5,801 nt of DNA from assembly GCA_011524475.1 (NCBI GenBank), contig WTKG01000058.1:1-5801 (forward strand), written 5' to 3'. Both the position numbers and the translations under genes were made by a program. The notes below the pieces were generated by a model. The model was not told where the DNA came from. It did no database searches and saw only the letters and a list, made by a program, of their open reading frames with translations. Positions 5,457-5,801 of this stretch are shown in pieces (position 1 is the stretch's first letter; every line of letters begins with the position of its first letter). The DNA comes from Demequinaceae bacterium (GTDB taxonomy: Bacteria; Actinomycetota; Actinomycetes; Actinomycetales; Demequinaceae).

Positions 5457-5474
5457 AGCCTGTGTGTCCAGGCT
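5457..5474. repeat. Inverted repeat in the metalloprotease-DUF5679 gap
   Basis: Perfect 6-bp inverted repeat AGCCTG (5457-5462) / CAGGCT (5469-5474) with a 6-nt spacer. It lies 72 nt beyond the stop of the metalloprotease gene on the minus strand, with no T-run after it. It may be part of the terminator of that gene or of the DUF5679 leader. The rest of 5475-5545 is comparatively AT-rich and must hold the DUF5679 promoter if the gene has its own, but I could not identify convincing boxes. Confidence 0.4.
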
Positions 5475-5545
5475 ACGACTTTCACGCTTAAAAATCAGGC
5501 AGGCACGTCGTGTCTTGCATAACTGTGAGACCCACATATAACGGT

Positions 5546-5801
5546 TTAGGGAGCAGAATCGCGGGGGTCTGCCTCGTCCAAAATGGTGCGTAATTCGGCA
5601 TCGATGTCGTCCGGCCTCGCGGACGGTCGCACATCAATCCATGTACGCCAGTCGTCAAGATCGGCGCTGGTGGGGAGCAGGTCTGGGTGAGACCAGAGGG
5701 TGTCTCGGGCCTGACTTCCTTCGGTGGCTCCGAGAGTTCCCCACATGGCCGCGGCTTCTCTCAGTCTGCGGGGACGTAAATCTAGTCCGAGAAGCGTGGC
5801 A
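5546..5801 (-). CDS. Zinc-dependent metalloprotease (DUF2342 / zincin_2 type), C-terminal end (5' partial)
   Basis: The frame stays open to the right edge, giving 84 complete codons of a C-terminus; the ATG at 5746 is internal. The visible part begins TLLGLDLRPRRLREAAAMW and continues RDTLWSHPDLLPTSADLDD, which matches the characteristic end of actinobacterial putative hydrolases/zinc-dependent metalloproteases such as Rv3195 (recalled; also named DUF2342 or 'F420 biosynthesis associated'). The zinc-binding HExxH, if present, lies outside the window, so catalytic competence cannot be judged. The last 35 or so residues are acidic and look like a disordered tail (DDIDAELRTILDEADPRDSAP). Position beyond uvrD2 agrees with the mycobacterial order. 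Its substrate is unknown. Confidence 0.78.
   Translation of the reverse strand, partial: ATLLGLDLRPRRLREAAAMWGTLGATEGSQARDTLWSHPDLLPTSADLDDWRTWIDVRPSARPDDIDAELRTILDEADPRDSAP

Overview
The window looks like chromosomal DNA of an actinobacterium. The evidence is family membership and gene order, not a database search. In order it holds the end of an AdnB-type helicase-nuclease, an actinobacterial NudC, a UvrD2-type helicase with a C-terminal HRDC domain, a ThiF/TOMM-like protein, a DUF5679-type zinc ribbon and the end of a DUF2342-type zinc-dependent metalloprotease. From memory this resembles the Mycobacterium tuberculosis stretch adnB - nudC - uvrD2 - ... - Rv3195. By eye the GC content is moderate, below that of Streptomyces or Mycobacterium, and TTG, TTA and AT-rich codons are not rare. 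That would fit something like the Actinomycetaceae, but the genus cannot be fixed.

Layout: 2-427 (+) is the 3' end of adnB. 424-1353 (-) is an aminoglycoside/macrolide-phosphotransferase-fold protein, convergent with adnB. 1354-1413 is a short divergent promoter region. 1414-2322 (+) is nudC, followed after 12 nt by uvrD2 at 2335-4290 (+). 4287-5132 (-) is the ThiF-like protein, convergent with uvrD2. 5196-5226 is a strong hairpin terminator. 5242-5400 (-) is a 52-residue zinc ribbon that is easily missed. 5401-5545 is a leader region with several inverted repeats. 5546-5801 (-) is the metalloprotease C-terminus. Apart from the 5133-5241 and 5401-5545 gaps the window is tightly packed, and no stretch above 300 bases lacks a gene.

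Functionally the plus-strand genes concern DNA-end resection (AdnB), NAD(H) or NAD-capped RNA hydrolysis (NudC) and 3'-5' DNA unwinding (UvrD2). The minus-strand genes look like accessory or regulatory proteins without a firm function. I see no mobile element, CRISPR array, tRNA or rRNA, and no clear new multi-gene system. The interesting points are finer. UvrD2 lacks the tetracysteine module that normally joins helicase and HRDC domains. The phosphotransferase has lost its catalytic Asp. The ThiF-like protein kept its zinc cysteines but lost the nucleotide loop. Both convergent gene pairs share a 4-nt TTAG stop overlap. A terminator-like hairpin for uvrD2 lies inside the antisense zinc-motif codons. 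The DUF5679 leader can form two mutually exclusive hairpins.
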